DNA of 64,000 nt, taken from contig CAZMCH010000011.1 of NCBI GenBank assembly GCA_964564735.1, positions 9,637 to 73,636 of the forward strand. The letters are read 5' to 3'. The notes under the pieces are model-generated. The model saw only the letters and a list, made by a program, of their open reading frames with translations. It was not told the DNA's origin and made no database searches. This DNA comes from CAZMCH01 sp964564735. GTDB lineage: Bacteria; Poribacteria; DTPJ01. Positions 25,113-34,725 of this stretch are shown here, piece by piece; the stretch's first letter is position 1; each line of letters starts with the position of its first letter. Both the position numbers and the translations under genes were made by a program.

Positions 25113-26288
25113 ATGAGAATTTTATATTTTATGATATTATCAGCAATTATATCAACAAACGTTTTATCATCAGAAACTCAAATATTAGTCGTAACGAATA
25201 GACAAGAGCTAAATAAAGCTATTTTAGAGGCAAAAGCAGGAACAAAAATATTAATAGCTTCAGGCGAGTATCAAGGCGGACTCCATTTTAGCAATCTAGT
25301 TGGGAACTCAGATAACCCAATTATTATCACTGCCAAAGATGCAGATAATCTGCCTATAATAAAAGGTGGTGGAAATTGCTTCCAATTTTCGGATTGTGCA
25401 TATCTGGAAATAAGCAATCTCATCTTGTCAGAGGCGAGTGGAAATGGCTTAAATATAGATGATGGAGGAAGTTTTGATACTCCATCACATCATATTATCT
25501 TAAGAAATTTAAGGGTTCAAGATATAGGTCCCGATGGTAACAAAGATGGAATAAAACTTTCAGGTGTTGATGATTTTCGTGTTGAAGATTGCATAATTGA
25601 ACGCTGGGGGAGTGGAGGTTCAGGAATAGATATGGTTGGTTGCCATCGTGGAGTTATTGAAAATTGCACCTTTCGCTATAATAATGATGTTAGTAGCAAT
25701 GCGATTCAGACAAAAGGTGGAAGCCAAGACATCATCATTCGCAGATGTCGATTTGAAAATGCAGGCTCACGCACAATCAATGCAGGTGGAAGCACTGGAC
25801 TGCAGTTCTTTCGCCCAGAACCACAAGGATATGAGGCAAAAGATATAACTATTGAAGGTTGCACTTTTATTGGCTCAATGTCAGCGATAGCTTTTGTCGG
25901 TATAGATGGGGCGGTTGTGAGATATAATACTATTTATCGACCAAAGAAGTGGATTTTAAGAATCTTGCAAGAAACAAGAGAAACTGGATTTGTTCCAAGC
26001 CGTAATGGTGTATTTACAAAAAATATCATTGCTTTTCGCACAGATGAAGTCAGAACATTTGTAAATATTGGTTCTGATACAGCACCAGAAACCTTTATTT
26101 TTGATAATAATCTTTGGTATTGTATAGACAATCCAAGCAATAGCAAACCTCAACTCCCCGCTATAGAAACAAACGGCGTATATGGAATAGACCCTCTATT
26201 TCAGGATGCAGAAAATGGCAATTTTATAATCAAATCGGAAAGCTCTGCAAGTGAACTAGGCGCACACGCATTGAAATATAGTCAATAA
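25113..26288 (+). CDS. Exported right-handed beta-helix protein (chondroitinase-B/PL6-like)
   Basis: The 391-residue protein has a signal peptide (residues 1-19, ending VLSSE). It then has regular parallel-beta-helix coils with the strings KGGGNCFQFSDCAYLEISNL, KLSGVDDFRVEDCIIERWG, VGCHRGVIENCTFRYN and GGSQDIIIRRCRFENAG. The first coil opens with ILIASGEYQGG, as in the chondroitinase-B-like lyases that cut uronate-containing glycans. The family's catalytic Lys/Arg pair cannot be placed with certainty, so lyase activity is inference. It lies between the two DUF6785 membrane protein genes, which suggests secreted breakdown of a glycan followed by uptake. Confidence 0.82.
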   Translation: MRILYFMILSAIISTNVLSSETQILVVTNRQELNKAILEAKAGTKILIASGEYQGGLHFSNLVGNSDNPIIITAKDADNLPIIKGGGNCFQFSDCAYLEISNLILSEASGNGLNIDDGGSFDTPSHHIILRNLRVQDIGPDGNKDGIKLSGVDDFRVEDCIIERWGSGGSGIDMVGCHRGVIENCTFRYNNDVSSNAIQTKGGSQDIIIRRCRFENAGSRTINAGGSTGLQFFRPEPQGYEAKDITIEGCTFIGSMSAIAFVGIDGAVVRYNTIYRPKKWILRILQETRETGFVPSRNGVFTKNIIAFRTDEVRTFVNIGSDTAPETFIFDNNLWYCIDNPSNSKPQLPAIETNGVYGIDPLFQDAENGNFIIKSESSASELGAHALKYSQ

Positions 26289-26311
26289 TTTGGCATAAGT
26301 ATTATTTCTAT

Positions 26312-26815
26312 ATGATTTATCTGACACGACAAGAACAAAGAATAGTTATATTACTAAGTATTTTAATGCTTTTAAGTATTGGTCTGCTTATAGTAAAGCG
26401 TTTTCAGCCTGCATGGTTTCTATGGGCTTCTATGGGAAAGCCTGATTTTGATGTGCAAAATCCTCAAGCCAAACCTAATTACACAATACCAATCAAAATT
26501 CAGCCTGAACAAAAGAATATCAATTCTAAACTAAATAGCAAAGAAGAGCCAAAAACAGAAACTCAAGATTCATCACAGGAAACCAAGTCTGAAATCAAAG
26601 ATAAGCCAAAGATTGATGGTAAAATCAATATTAATACCGCTGGCATAGAAGAACTTGATAAATTACCGGGAATAGGTCCTGTTAAGGCAAAAAATATAAT
26701 AGATTTTCGCAAAGAACATGGTAACTTCAAAAGCATTGAGGAAATCACAAATGTAAAAGGTATTGGGGACAAAACTTTCGAAAACATAAAAAACATGATA
26801 ACAATAGGCGAATAA
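26312..26815 (+). CDS. comEA: ComEA-family helix-hairpin-helix DNA-binding protein
   Basis: The 167-residue protein has an N-terminal membrane anchor (about 10-28, VILLSILMLLSIGLLIV), a charged Lys/Glu/Pro/Gln linker (50-100) and a C-terminal double helix-hairpin-helix domain of about 65 residues: ININTAGIEELDKLPGIGP and FKSIEEITNVKGIGDKTFENI. ComEA binds incoming double-stranded DNA in the periplasm during transformation. Together with dprA at 3852 this hints at natural competence, but the ComEC channel gene is not in this window. It lies between the beta-helix gene and the second DUF6785 gene, an unusual place for a competence gene. Confidence 0.85.
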   Translation: MIYLTRQEQRIVILLSILMLLSIGLLIVKRFQPAWFLWASMGKPDFDVQNPQAKPNYTIPIKIQPEQKNINSKLNSKEEPKTETQDSSQETKSEIKDKPKIDGKININTAGIEELDKLPGIGPVKAKNIIDFRKEHGNFKSIEEITNVKGIGDKTFENIKNMITIGE

Positions 26816-26827
26816 AAAGGCTTATCT

Positions 26828-28723
26828 ATGCAAACAAAAAGCATATACCATCGTTTAAGGGCGCCAATAATTGGGGCTATTCTTATACCTATAAACTGCT
26901 ATTGGGTGATTAAGTGCGAAATTGTTATATCATCAATACATGCTACCGTTTTATCCATATTCTTTAATGTCATATTTACGCTTTTTGTTTTAAGTCTCTT
27001 TAATAACCTAATCGGAAGATTCTCACGAAAAAACCTATCTTCTGATGAATTATTGATCATATATATCATGCTGGCAGTTGCAACAGGTCTTTTTGGTATT
27101 GATCTCATGACTCTTCTTGTTCCGATTATGGGTCATTCAACATGGTTTGCCACACCAGAAAACGAATGGAAAGAGCTATTTTCATCTTATTTGCCAAAAG
27201 ACCTTGTTGTTACCGATATGAAAGTCCTAAAAGGTTATTATGAAGGTGAGACATCTTTTTGGAAATGGGAAAATATAAGTGCTTGGATTCGTCCTATGAG
27301 TCTATGGCTTGTTTTCATTATGCTTCTATTTACAACAATGATCTTTATAAATGTTATATTAAGAAAAGGTTGGGTAGAACATGAGAAACTCAGTTATCCT
27401 GTAATACAATTGCCAATGGAGATGTCGTCAGGGAATTTTTATAAGAATAAAATGGTATGGATCGGTTTTGGTCTTGCCTTTGTGCTTGATATGTTTGCGG
27501 GTCTTCATGTGCTTTTTCCCGCCATCCCTGCACCAAGAGTCAAATGGTATAATCTTGCACCATTTTTCAATACAAGACCTTGGAATGCAATAGATTGGCT
27601 ACCTGTTCATTTTTACCCATTTGCAACTGGATTAGGATATATGATGCCTTTGGAGTTGTCATTTTCCTTATGGTTTTTCTATTTGTTTTGGAAACTCCAG
27701 CTCGTTTTTGCAAGCGCAGTTGGCTGGCGCATCGAAGGGGCTTATCTTAGCTGGGAGAAAGGCGGATCATGGTTAGGTCTTGGCTTGATGGTTATATGGA
27801 CTAGCAGAAAAACAATAAAACAAGTAATAATAAATGCAATTAAGGGCAAAACAAATGATGGAACAGAACCTATTGGATACAGAACGGCAATTATTGGACT
27901 CATACTTTGCTTTACTGCGATAATTATATTTTGGGCATATTTCGGTATCAATCCCTATGCAGGAATAATCTTCTTTGCTCTATACATGATTTATAATTTA
28001 ACAGCAACAAGGATGAGGGCGGAACTTGGACCACCAACCCATGAACTCCACTTTGTCGGACCAGATAAAATGATGACCGCAGTATTAGGAAGCAAGAATT
28101 TTTCAGCAGAGACATTGTCAGGTTTTGCGCTACTATACTGGACGAATTATGGATATAGATGCACACCAATGCCACATCAACTTGAGGGATTCAAAATTGC
28201 TGAACAGGAAAGAATTAATCCTAAGACAATTTTTCGTGTTGAGGTTATTGCATTAGCCATTGGTGCGGTATCTGCTTTTCTTGTCTTATTAAGCCTATTT
28301 TATAAGTATGGTGCTGTTGTAAAAGTTCATGGTGGCTCATTGGGACCCGGATGGGAGGCTTATGGTAGATTAGCAACTTTATTATCAAGCCAAGAATATC
28401 CTGATAGAGCGATAATTGGACAGGCTGGCTTTGGGTTTCTATTTACAATATTTTTGATGATTATGCGAAGAATGTTTCTTTGGTGGAAGTTACATCCTGT
28501 TGGTTTCGCTGTTGCAAGCGGATGGAGTATTAGCTGGATGTGGTTTTCTATCTTTCTTGGTTGGCTTTGTAAGGGCATAATATTGAAAACTGGTGGAATG
28601 AAATCACATAGAAAAGCTGTTCCATTTTTTCTTGGAATGATACTTGGTCAAATGATTATAGGCAGTATCTGGTCAATAGTTGGTTTCATAATGGAAAGAG
28701 GAATATATAGTTTCTTTGTTTGA
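26828..28723 (+). CDS. DUF6785/DUF6784-type integral membrane protein (transporter-like), copy 2
   Basis: The 631-residue polytopic protein is a diverged paralogue of the protein at 23172. It shares EHEKLSYPVIQLPME, RPWNAIDW, MMPLELSFSLWFFY, MRAELGPPTHELHF and SHRKAVPFFLGMILG in the same order, and differs elsewhere. About 14 membrane segments are likely. The ATG at 26828 lies 12 bases after comEA. Two different copies around a beta-helix gene might handle two products or form a heteromer; this is inference. No function is known for the family. Confidence 0.8.
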   Translation: MQTKSIYHRLRAPIIGAILIPINCYWVIKCEIVISSIHATVLSIFFNVIFTLFVLSLFNNLIGRFSRKNLSSDELLIIYIMLAVATGLFGIDLMTLLVPIMGHSTWFATPENEWKELFSSYLPKDLVVTDMKVLKGYYEGETSFWKWENISAWIRPMSLWLVFIMLLFTTMIFINVILRKGWVEHEKLSYPVIQLPMEMSSGNFYKNKMVWIGFGLAFVLDMFAGLHVLFPAIPAPRVKWYNLAPFFNTRPWNAIDWLPVHFYPFATGLGYMMPLELSFSLWFFYLFWKLQLVFASAVGWRIEGAYLSWEKGGSWLGLGLMVIWTSRKTIKQVIINAIKGKTNDGTEPIGYRTAIIGLILCFTAIIIFWAYFGINPYAGIIFFALYMIYNLTATRMRAELGPPTHELHFVGPDKMMTAVLGSKNFSAETLSGFALLYWTNYGYRCTPMPHQLEGFKIAEQERINPKTIFRVEVIALAIGAVSAFLVLLSLFYKYGAVVKVHGGSLGPGWEAYGRLATLLSSQEYPDRAIIGQAGFGFLFTIFLMIMRRMFLWWKLHPVGFAVASGWSISWMWFSIFLGWLCKGIILKTGGMKSHRKAVPFFLGMILGQMIIGSIWSIVGFIMERGIYSFFV

Positions 28724-29009
28724 TAAACAGATTGAATGGGATTTTCGAGTGTTTAGTTCAGACATAGCCTAATACTATTTTTATAAAAAGCAGATACACA
28801 AATCTCATTTCTAACAAATGAAAAACTCATATTACAGGTGATTTTGCGGATAGTATCCTTTGAGAATACTAGCAGATTTATTGTTATCTCCATCAAAATA
28901 ATTGCCCTTGACTTTTAATACAAGATCGATTAAACAAATCATTAAAACCAATATTATCTTGTATGTATTGAGCAAAATAACCTTATGTAGATTAAGACAG
29001 CATAAAAAT
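28724..29009 (+). promoter_or_regulatory. Intergenic region with candidate promoter and 9-bp dyad
   Basis: TTGACT (28908-28913), 17 bases, TAAACA (28931-28936) is a moderate sigma-70 promoter. A perfect inverted repeat ATACAAGAT (28918-28926) and ATCTTGTAT (28956-28964) covers its spacer and the predicted start of transcription, in operator position. The rest is A/T-rich with no visible gene. Confidence 0.45.
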
Positions 29010-30002
29010 ATGTCCATAAGTGAAATTAAACCAAATATCATTAAAAATAGCGGAATTAGCAATCATGATATAGAAATAAGACCTTATCATCTACTAAAAT
29101 CAGTCTGCACTCTGGGTGGATTGGAATGTCCCTTGCATGGTAAAGAGATAGTTAAAGAACTCGTTAGTCGAATTAAACAAGACCCGACATTAAGAATAAA
29201 ACTTGTTTCCAATGTTGATGAAATTCCATACTATAAAAATGATTATAGGCAAATAGATAAACAAGATGTGTTTAATCGGAAACGTGATCTTGATATATTA
29301 CAAAAGTTGGGTCTTATTCCCGGAGATATTCGACGCGCACGTTATCTCTTTGAATTGCTTTTTCAAAGAATCACAACTCCTTATGGTATTTGCTCATTTG
29401 ATACAGAGGGTTGGCAGGGATGTCAATTTGCTACTAGCGGAGTCTATGAAATCATACGCAATCGGTCATTTTCAGCAATGGTATATTTGAGAGGGGATGA
29501 AGAAAGAAATTCTTACAAAAAATCATCTGTTAATGAAATCGCAAAATCAGACACGATCTATATACGTCCACATCATCTAATGTGCATGTGTTGTCATTAT
29601 GACGCTGGAAAAGGTAATTCACCTTCAAATGCTGATAATCTCTATGAAATACTAAAACGCATACAAGAAAAACCTGATATAAACATAACACTTGTTGAAG
29701 GCTGTTGTATGGTATGCGATCCATGTGATGGTTATGATCCAAAAACAGGTCTTTGTGTTCATGCAGGAGGACTTATCAGAGACTATAAGAAAGACCTTGA
29801 TGTTCTCCAAAAACTAGGACTAATGCCCGGTGCAACTATGCAGGCAAAAGAATTGATTAGTCTAATGTTTGAACGTATTGGCTCAACAAAAGATATTTGT
29901 GGATACGGTGACGGCATTATTACTGCGTATGAATGGAGTATCTGTGGAGGAGCAGACGGCAATGAAGCCTATTCCCGCACAAGAGAAAAGGGTATATTTT
30001 AA
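29010..30002 (+). CDS. Tandemly duplicated DUF1284-like cysteine/histidine-rich protein
   Basis: From the ATG at 29010 (MSISEIKPN) the protein has 330 residues in two related halves. Half one starts IEIRPYHLL near residue 20; half two starts IYIRPHHLMCMCCHYDAGKG near 184. Each continues with an alpha/beta stretch ending K(R/K)DLD(I/V)LQKLGL(I/M)PG, then LFQRI/MFERI and YGICSF/DICGYG. The second half has more Cys (MCMCCH, GCCMVCDPCDGY) and looks like a metal-binding version, as in DUF1284; the first half has lost most of these. No enzyme function is known. The start is uncertain because its ribosome-binding site is poor. The phosphoesterase follows 16 bases later. Confidence 0.6.
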   Translation: MSISEIKPNIIKNSGISNHDIEIRPYHLLKSVCTLGGLECPLHGKEIVKELVSRIKQDPTLRIKLVSNVDEIPYYKNDYRQIDKQDVFNRKRDLDILQKLGLIPGDIRRARYLFELLFQRITTPYGICSFDTEGWQGCQFATSGVYEIIRNRSFSAMVYLRGDEERNSYKKSSVNEIAKSDTIYIRPHHLMCMCCHYDAGKGNSPSNADNLYEILKRIQEKPDINITLVEGCCMVCDPCDGYDPKTGLCVHAGGLIRDYKKDLDVLQKLGLMPGATMQAKELISLMFERIGSTKDICGYGDGIITAYEWSICGGADGNEAYSRTREKGIF

Positions 30003-30018
30003 TCAAAAGGGGTTTTAC

Positions 30019-31833
30019 ATGAAAAAAATTATCATCTTATATTTGGTATTTTCCATCATTCCATCATTAGCTCTCTCCCAAGATGAAATTATCTCACCAA
30101 AAGAAAGAAATATATTCCGAGTTGCAATAATTGGAGATCGAACAGGCGGACAACCTGAAGACCTCAAATATCTTGAACGCGCCATTTACGAAATTAACCA
30201 ACTGAATCCTGATTTTGTGATCCATATCGGCGATATGGTTCAAGGATATACAAGAGATCAAGAAAAATGGCGAAATGAGATGGAAGAATTTAAGTCATAT
30301 ATGAGTAAGTTGTCTGTTAAATGGTATCCTGTCGCTGGAAACCATGACGTTTTTTCTCCAATAAGGGATGTAAATGATAGGACTTTTGAGAACCTTTTTA
30401 AGCAACATTTTGCACCACTTAACTACTCATTTGATTATAAAAATAGCCATTTTGCCATTATTTACACCGATGAAGCTATGGCAAGTAAACCGATAATTTC
30501 AAAAAAACAGCTTGATTGGCTAAAATCTGACTTAGAAAAGACAAACAAAACTAATATATTTATCTTTATGCACAAACCTATATGGGATTATGGGGATAGC
30601 AATTGGGATAATTTTCATGAATTAATCAAGCAATTTCCTGTTAGGGCTGTTTTTGGTGGACATTTTCATTCATACTACAAATCTAAGGAAAAAGATGGTA
30701 TACAATATTACGTTGTAGGACCAACAGGTGGAGAAGCTCATGTATTTGGTAATGATCTGACGGGATATTTTCACCATTACAGCATTTTAAGCGTTGAAGA
30801 TGATAAATTCAAATTGGCGGTTGTAAAAGTTGGCAATATTGAATCTGATGATTATGTAATTGTTGAAGATTATGAAAAAATATGGGCTATAACTGAGTTA
30901 TCCAATGAAAAAACAGGAATAAGCGGTTGGTTATGGCAACCTGTTTCTGAAGCAGTAGAGGGAGATATTGAAATATACGCAAATAATCCAACTGATAGGG
31001 AAATATCGGTGCAAGTGAAACTAGACGATAACATGAAATTATGGTCATTAGAACCTTCTGCTATAAATATAAAAATTCCAGCCAAATCAAATGAAAAAAT
31101 AAAGGCAATTCTCTCATCACCAAAATCTGATCCTGCTGATATTTTGCCTCCACAATTCAGATTTGAATATGATTATATCAATTCAAGAGGCGATCATGTT
31201 CCCGTCATTGTAAAAAGAAAAATCTCTTTACGAGATAAAAAAGAAATAACACCCAAAGATCAAAGCATAAAGATTGATGGCATTATGGATGAACTTTCTT
31301 GGCTAAATGCGACCATGCTATATAATCATACATGGGTCTTTAGCATATATGAAAGACCTGATGAACCTCCAAAGATTCATATTGCTATGGATAAAGATAA
31401 CCTTTATTTCTTTGCAGAAGTTAATGATGATAGATATTCATATTTTGAGGATAATTTAAAATACAGTATAATATTTAGTGATGCTATATTTCTATCAACA
31501 CTTATTGATGAAAAAAGGCAGGATTTAGTCATTTTTCCATTCAATAGCGAAGGAAAAGCATTTTTGGCAAAAGATAGCAAGATAAAGCCAAACGAATTTA
31601 CAGAAATTCAGGGCATTGAGTATATGTCAAGAAAAGATAAAGATAATGGATACTATTACTGCGAAGGCAAAATTCCTCTAAGACTGCTGTTTGGTGAAAA
31701 TCTGGCAATAGGCAAAGATACGCCATTTAATATCGGTGTCATTGATAATGACCTTGAAGCGTTTATATATATACGTTCATGGGCTTATGATCGTGATCCG
31801 AAATATTGGGGTATTTTAGATATTAATCGTTAG
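30019..31833 (+). CDS. Exported calcineurin-like metallophosphoesterase with C-terminal CBM9-like domain
   Basis: The protein has 604 residues from the ATG at 30019, behind AAAAGGGG. A signal peptide (1-20, LALSQ) leads into the two-metal phosphoesterase fold: IIGDRTGG (Asp40), VIHIGDMVQGYTRDQ, VAGNHDV, FMHKP and FGGHFHSYY, all in the usual order. A beta-rich domain follows, and from about 417 a family-9-like carbohydrate-binding domain (IKIDGIMDELSW, IHIAMDKDNLYFFAEVNDD). The enzyme should act in the periplasm or outside on a phosphoester, possibly of a glycan. It is probably co-transcribed with the DUF1284-like and FAD oxidoreductase genes. Confidence 0.88.
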   Translation: MKKIIILYLVFSIIPSLALSQDEIISPKERNIFRVAIIGDRTGGQPEDLKYLERAIYEINQLNPDFVIHIGDMVQGYTRDQEKWRNEMEEFKSYMSKLSVKWYPVAGNHDVFSPIRDVNDRTFENLFKQHFAPLNYSFDYKNSHFAIIYTDEAMASKPIISKKQLDWLKSDLEKTNKTNIFIFMHKPIWDYGDSNWDNFHELIKQFPVRAVFGGHFHSYYKSKEKDGIQYYVVGPTGGEAHVFGNDLTGYFHHYSILSVEDDKFKLAVVKVGNIESDDYVIVEDYEKIWAITELSNEKTGISGWLWQPVSEAVEGDIEIYANNPTDREISVQVKLDDNMKLWSLEPSAINIKIPAKSNEKIKAILSSPKSDPADILPPQFRFEYDYINSRGDHVPVIVKRKISLRDKKEITPKDQSIKIDGIMDELSWLNATMLYNHTWVFSIYERPDEPPKIHIAMDKDNLYFFAEVNDDRYSYFEDNLKYSIIFSDAIFLSTLIDEKRQDLVIFPFNSEGKAFLAKDSKIKPNEFTEIQGIEYMSRKDKDNGYYYCEGKIPLRLLFGENLAIGKDTPFNIGVIDNDLEAFIYIRSWAYDRDPKYWGILDINR

Positions 31834-31846
31834 ATGGAGGATTCTA

Positions 31847-34639
31847 ATGGAAAAAGTTTACGATATAATCGTAGTTGGTGGCGGACTTAGTGGATTTGCA
31901 TGCGCAGTTAAATCAGCGCAAAATGGCAAAAGTGTTCTGCTAGTAGAAAGACGACCCGTTCTTGGCTGGGAAAGCACATGGGCATATCAACTTGATTTTC
32001 ATGGCGATGGAAAATCAGTTGCCAAAAATATTATAAATACACTCGATTGTGTAGGCGGATTCAGTAATAACAGAACGGATGCCCCTATACTTGAGATGAC
32101 TCTTGATAGATTAGCTAATAAATACGGCATATCTGTTCTCTTATATTCCTATCCCGTCAGGTTAATATCTAGCGATGATAAGGCTTTTGGGGTTGTTATA
32201 GGAAACAAAAGCGGAGAGCATATATTAAAAGCAAGGATTGTTGTTGATGCAACAGAAGAAGCTATTTTATGGAAACAAACTGAACCATATAAAAACTATG
32301 AATATAATGAAAATGTCAATTCAAAGCAGATAATATTCTTTAATCATGCAGAAGGCAATACAAAATTCCCAACGTCATTAGGCGATGGTATAACGATTTA
32401 TCCGTCAATATGGCAGGATGAAGTCTTTGCTGAATTTGACATCCCAAAGTATGATGTTTTATTAGCAAAACGAATGATCCCTGATATTATAAAACGTATT
32501 CGTGCTGAGGTCTCACAGCTAAAAGACTCGCTTGTTTCGCATACCGCAAATGAACCTTTTCCTATAAAGCCATTGATAAGCTTTGATCGTAAATGCGCTG
32601 TTCATCCAAAGATCAGCAATTTTTTTGGTGCTGGAATATGGTTATGTAGATCGGAAAATACAGTGATTGACAGAATTAATCTCGGTGAAGATGTCGGTAA
32701 TATGGCTTCAAAATGTGAGGGAGTAAATCAATTTCCAGAAGAATTAATGACGGGTTCAATTCTATTTGATACCGAAGAAAGCATATCAGATGCCATTGTC
32801 GTTGGAGGTGGCACAGGCGGGGCAATCGCTGGTATTTCTGCTGGTCGTGAAGGCGCAAAGACTATGCTAATAGAAGCCTCACCGATTCTGGGTGGTATCG
32901 GCACAGGCGGAGCTATTCATTCATATTATCATGGTGTTCGTGGTGGTATACAGGATGAAGTTGATCAGCGTCTAAAAGAATTAACACCGCTTTTTGCTGG
33001 AAAATGGAGAATTACAGGCTTTAATCCAGAAGCAAAGAAGATCGTCTTACAAGAGATGCTCGAAGAAGCAAATGTTGATATTAAGCTAAACACAGTCGTA
33101 TCAGGTGCAATTACATCAAGTAAAAAAGATGATAATAAAACAAGCACTGCGGTTGTTATTCATAGAGCAGAAGAAAAAATAAGACAATTAACTGGTGTAA
33201 TTGCAGTTGGTCCCAATGGATCAGCGTTATATAATGGAAAGGCTTTTATAGACAGCACTGGTGATGGTGATGTTGCAGTCATGGCTGGTGCGCCCTTTCA
33301 GATAGGGCGTGAACGAGATAATCTTATGCACGCATACTCTCAGCCATGTGGAAATCTTGCCAAAGATGGCGGGCTTTCTTTTATGAACTTTGATGCTGGA
33401 TATGTTGATCCTACAGATGTCGAAGATTTAACCAGAGGCAGAAGGGCAGGAATCAATATATTCTGGAAAGAAAAGTTCACCGATGAAAACAGATTGCTAT
33501 ATATTGCCCCAATAATTGGTCTTAGGCAAAGTAGGCAAATTATCGGAGAATATCAGTTAACGCTTGCAGATGAAATATCTGGCAGGCAATTTCCTGATGT
33601 TGTTTCTTATACAGTCGCCCATTATGATAATCATGGCTGGGATTTTGAAAATGACAGCGATGAAGCAACGCTTTGGGTTTGGGCTTTGGGAAACTGGAGC
33701 AAGGTTTTTGGGTGTGAAGTCCCCTATCGTTGTATGATACCAAAGAACGTTGATGGTTTATTCCTTGCGTGTCGGGCTATATCTATGACCTATGATGCAC
33801 ACATGGAATTTAGGATGCAAAATGACATACAACGTCTTGGAGAAGTGGCGGGAATTTCTGCTTCTTTATCTGCCAAAAAAGGCATAACACCAAGAGAACT
33901 TGATATAAAAGAACTACAATCAATCTTAAAAGAAAAAGGATTTCTTGATGAAAAATACCGTCCAAAGTCGGCTATTCCTGCTGATAAACCTTTGGAACTT
34001 CCTGCATCGTCAGAATTATCAAATGAAGCAATAAATGACCTTGTTTGGTTGTCAACTTCCCAACGTCCTGAAAGTGCGCTTGTTTTAAGAGGGCTACTTA
34101 ATTCTGATAACCCTATTGTTCGTTTCAAAGCATCTTCTGCCTTAGCTGTTCAGGGTTTGAATGACGGATTTAATGAGCTTTTGAAAAACGTTACAGAAAG
34201 AGTTGAGCAAAAAGTTGAAGGAGCAAAAACAGTTCCTATATGGCAATCTTCTATACCATTTTTGGGCATGATTGGCGATAAAAGGGCTATTCCTGCAATT
34301 TTGGGCATTTTAAAGGATAAAAATGCAAACCTTGATGCACTTATTGCGTCAGTTAGGGCATTGGAAAGAATAGGAGATGATTCGGTTATTCCTGCACTTT
34401 GGGAATTTCTAAAGCGAGACGACTTGCCAACAGAGAGAGTCTTACAAATTAGCACTGGAACTACTCTAAATCCTGTTGTTGATGATGCAAGATGGCAGAT
34501 CGAGATTGCAGTTGCAGAAACCATGCTAAAACTTGGCTCTACACATGAAGAAGTGGACATAATTATAAAGCCATATTTAGAAGATAAACGGGCTTATGTA
34601 AGGAGATATGCTAATAAAATTTTGAATTTAACGGTATAA
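31847..34639 (+). CDS. Double FAD-dependent oxidoreductase (FAD_oxidored type) with HEAT repeats
   Basis: The 930-residue protein has two dinucleotide-binding domains: IIVVGGGLSGFACAV at 8-22 and AIVVGGGTGGAIAGIS near 315-330, the second followed by GGIGTGGAIHSYYHGVRGG. The second half (about 310-700) is a full FAD_oxidored module with STGDGDVAVMAG and IPKNVDGLFLACRAIS. The first 300 residues look like a shortened, diverged copy. The last 200 residues are helical HEAT-like repeats (VLRGLLNSDNPIVRFKASSA, SIPFLGMIGDKRAIPAILGI). No signal peptide is seen. Substrate unknown; relatives lie in carbohydrate gene clusters. The N-terminal copy may be catalytic or structural. Confidence 0.82.
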   Translation: MEKVYDIIVVGGGLSGFACAVKSAQNGKSVLLVERRPVLGWESTWAYQLDFHGDGKSVAKNIINTLDCVGGFSNNRTDAPILEMTLDRLANKYGISVLLYSYPVRLISSDDKAFGVVIGNKSGEHILKARIVVDATEEAILWKQTEPYKNYEYNENVNSKQIIFFNHAEGNTKFPTSLGDGITIYPSIWQDEVFAEFDIPKYDVLLAKRMIPDIIKRIRAEVSQLKDSLVSHTANEPFPIKPLISFDRKCAVHPKISNFFGAGIWLCRSENTVIDRINLGEDVGNMASKCEGVNQFPEELMTGSILFDTEESISDAIVVGGGTGGAIAGISAGREGAKTMLIEASPILGGIGTGGAIHSYYHGVRGGIQDEVDQRLKELTPLFAGKWRITGFNPEAKKIVLQEMLEEANVDIKLNTVVSGAITSSKKDDNKTSTAVVIHRAEEKIRQLTGVIAVGPNGSALYNGKAFIDSTGDGDVAVMAGAPFQIGRERDNLMHAYSQPCGNLAKDGGLSFMNFDAGYVDPTDVEDLTRGRRAGINIFWKEKFTDENRLLYIAPIIGLRQSRQIIGEYQLTLADEISGRQFPDVVSYTVAHYDNHGWDFENDSDEATLWVWALGNWSKVFGCEVPYRCMIPKNVDGLFLACRAISMTYDAHMEFRMQNDIQRLGEVAGISASLSAKKGITPRELDIKELQSILKEKGFLDEKYRPKSAIPADKPLELPASSELSNEAINDLVWLSTSQRPESALVLRGLLNSDNPIVRFKASSALAVQGLNDGFNELLKNVTERVEQKVEGAKTVPIWQSSIPFLGMIGDKRAIPAILGILKDKNANLDALIASVRALERIGDDSVIPALWEFLKRDDLPTERVLQISTGTTLNPVVDDARWQIEIAVAETMLKLGSTHEEVDIIIKPYLEDKRAYVRRYANKILNLTV

Positions 34640-34668
34640 TCCTAGTATATGAAACTTGACCATTAAAG

Positions 34669-34689
34669 TCTCCCTTTCCAAAAGGGAGA
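34669..34689. terminator. Bidirectional hairpin between the FAD oxidoreductase gene and flaG
   Basis: A perfect 9-bp stem, TCTCCCTTT with AAAGGGAGA, and a 3-base loop lie between convergent stops at 34639 and 34726. On the plus strand TTTAGAGGGATTTTC follows. The T-run is interrupted, so strength is uncertain. Confidence 0.6.
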
Positions 34690-34725
34690 TTTAGAGGGAT
34701 TTTCTAAAATAGCATATAGATTTTA

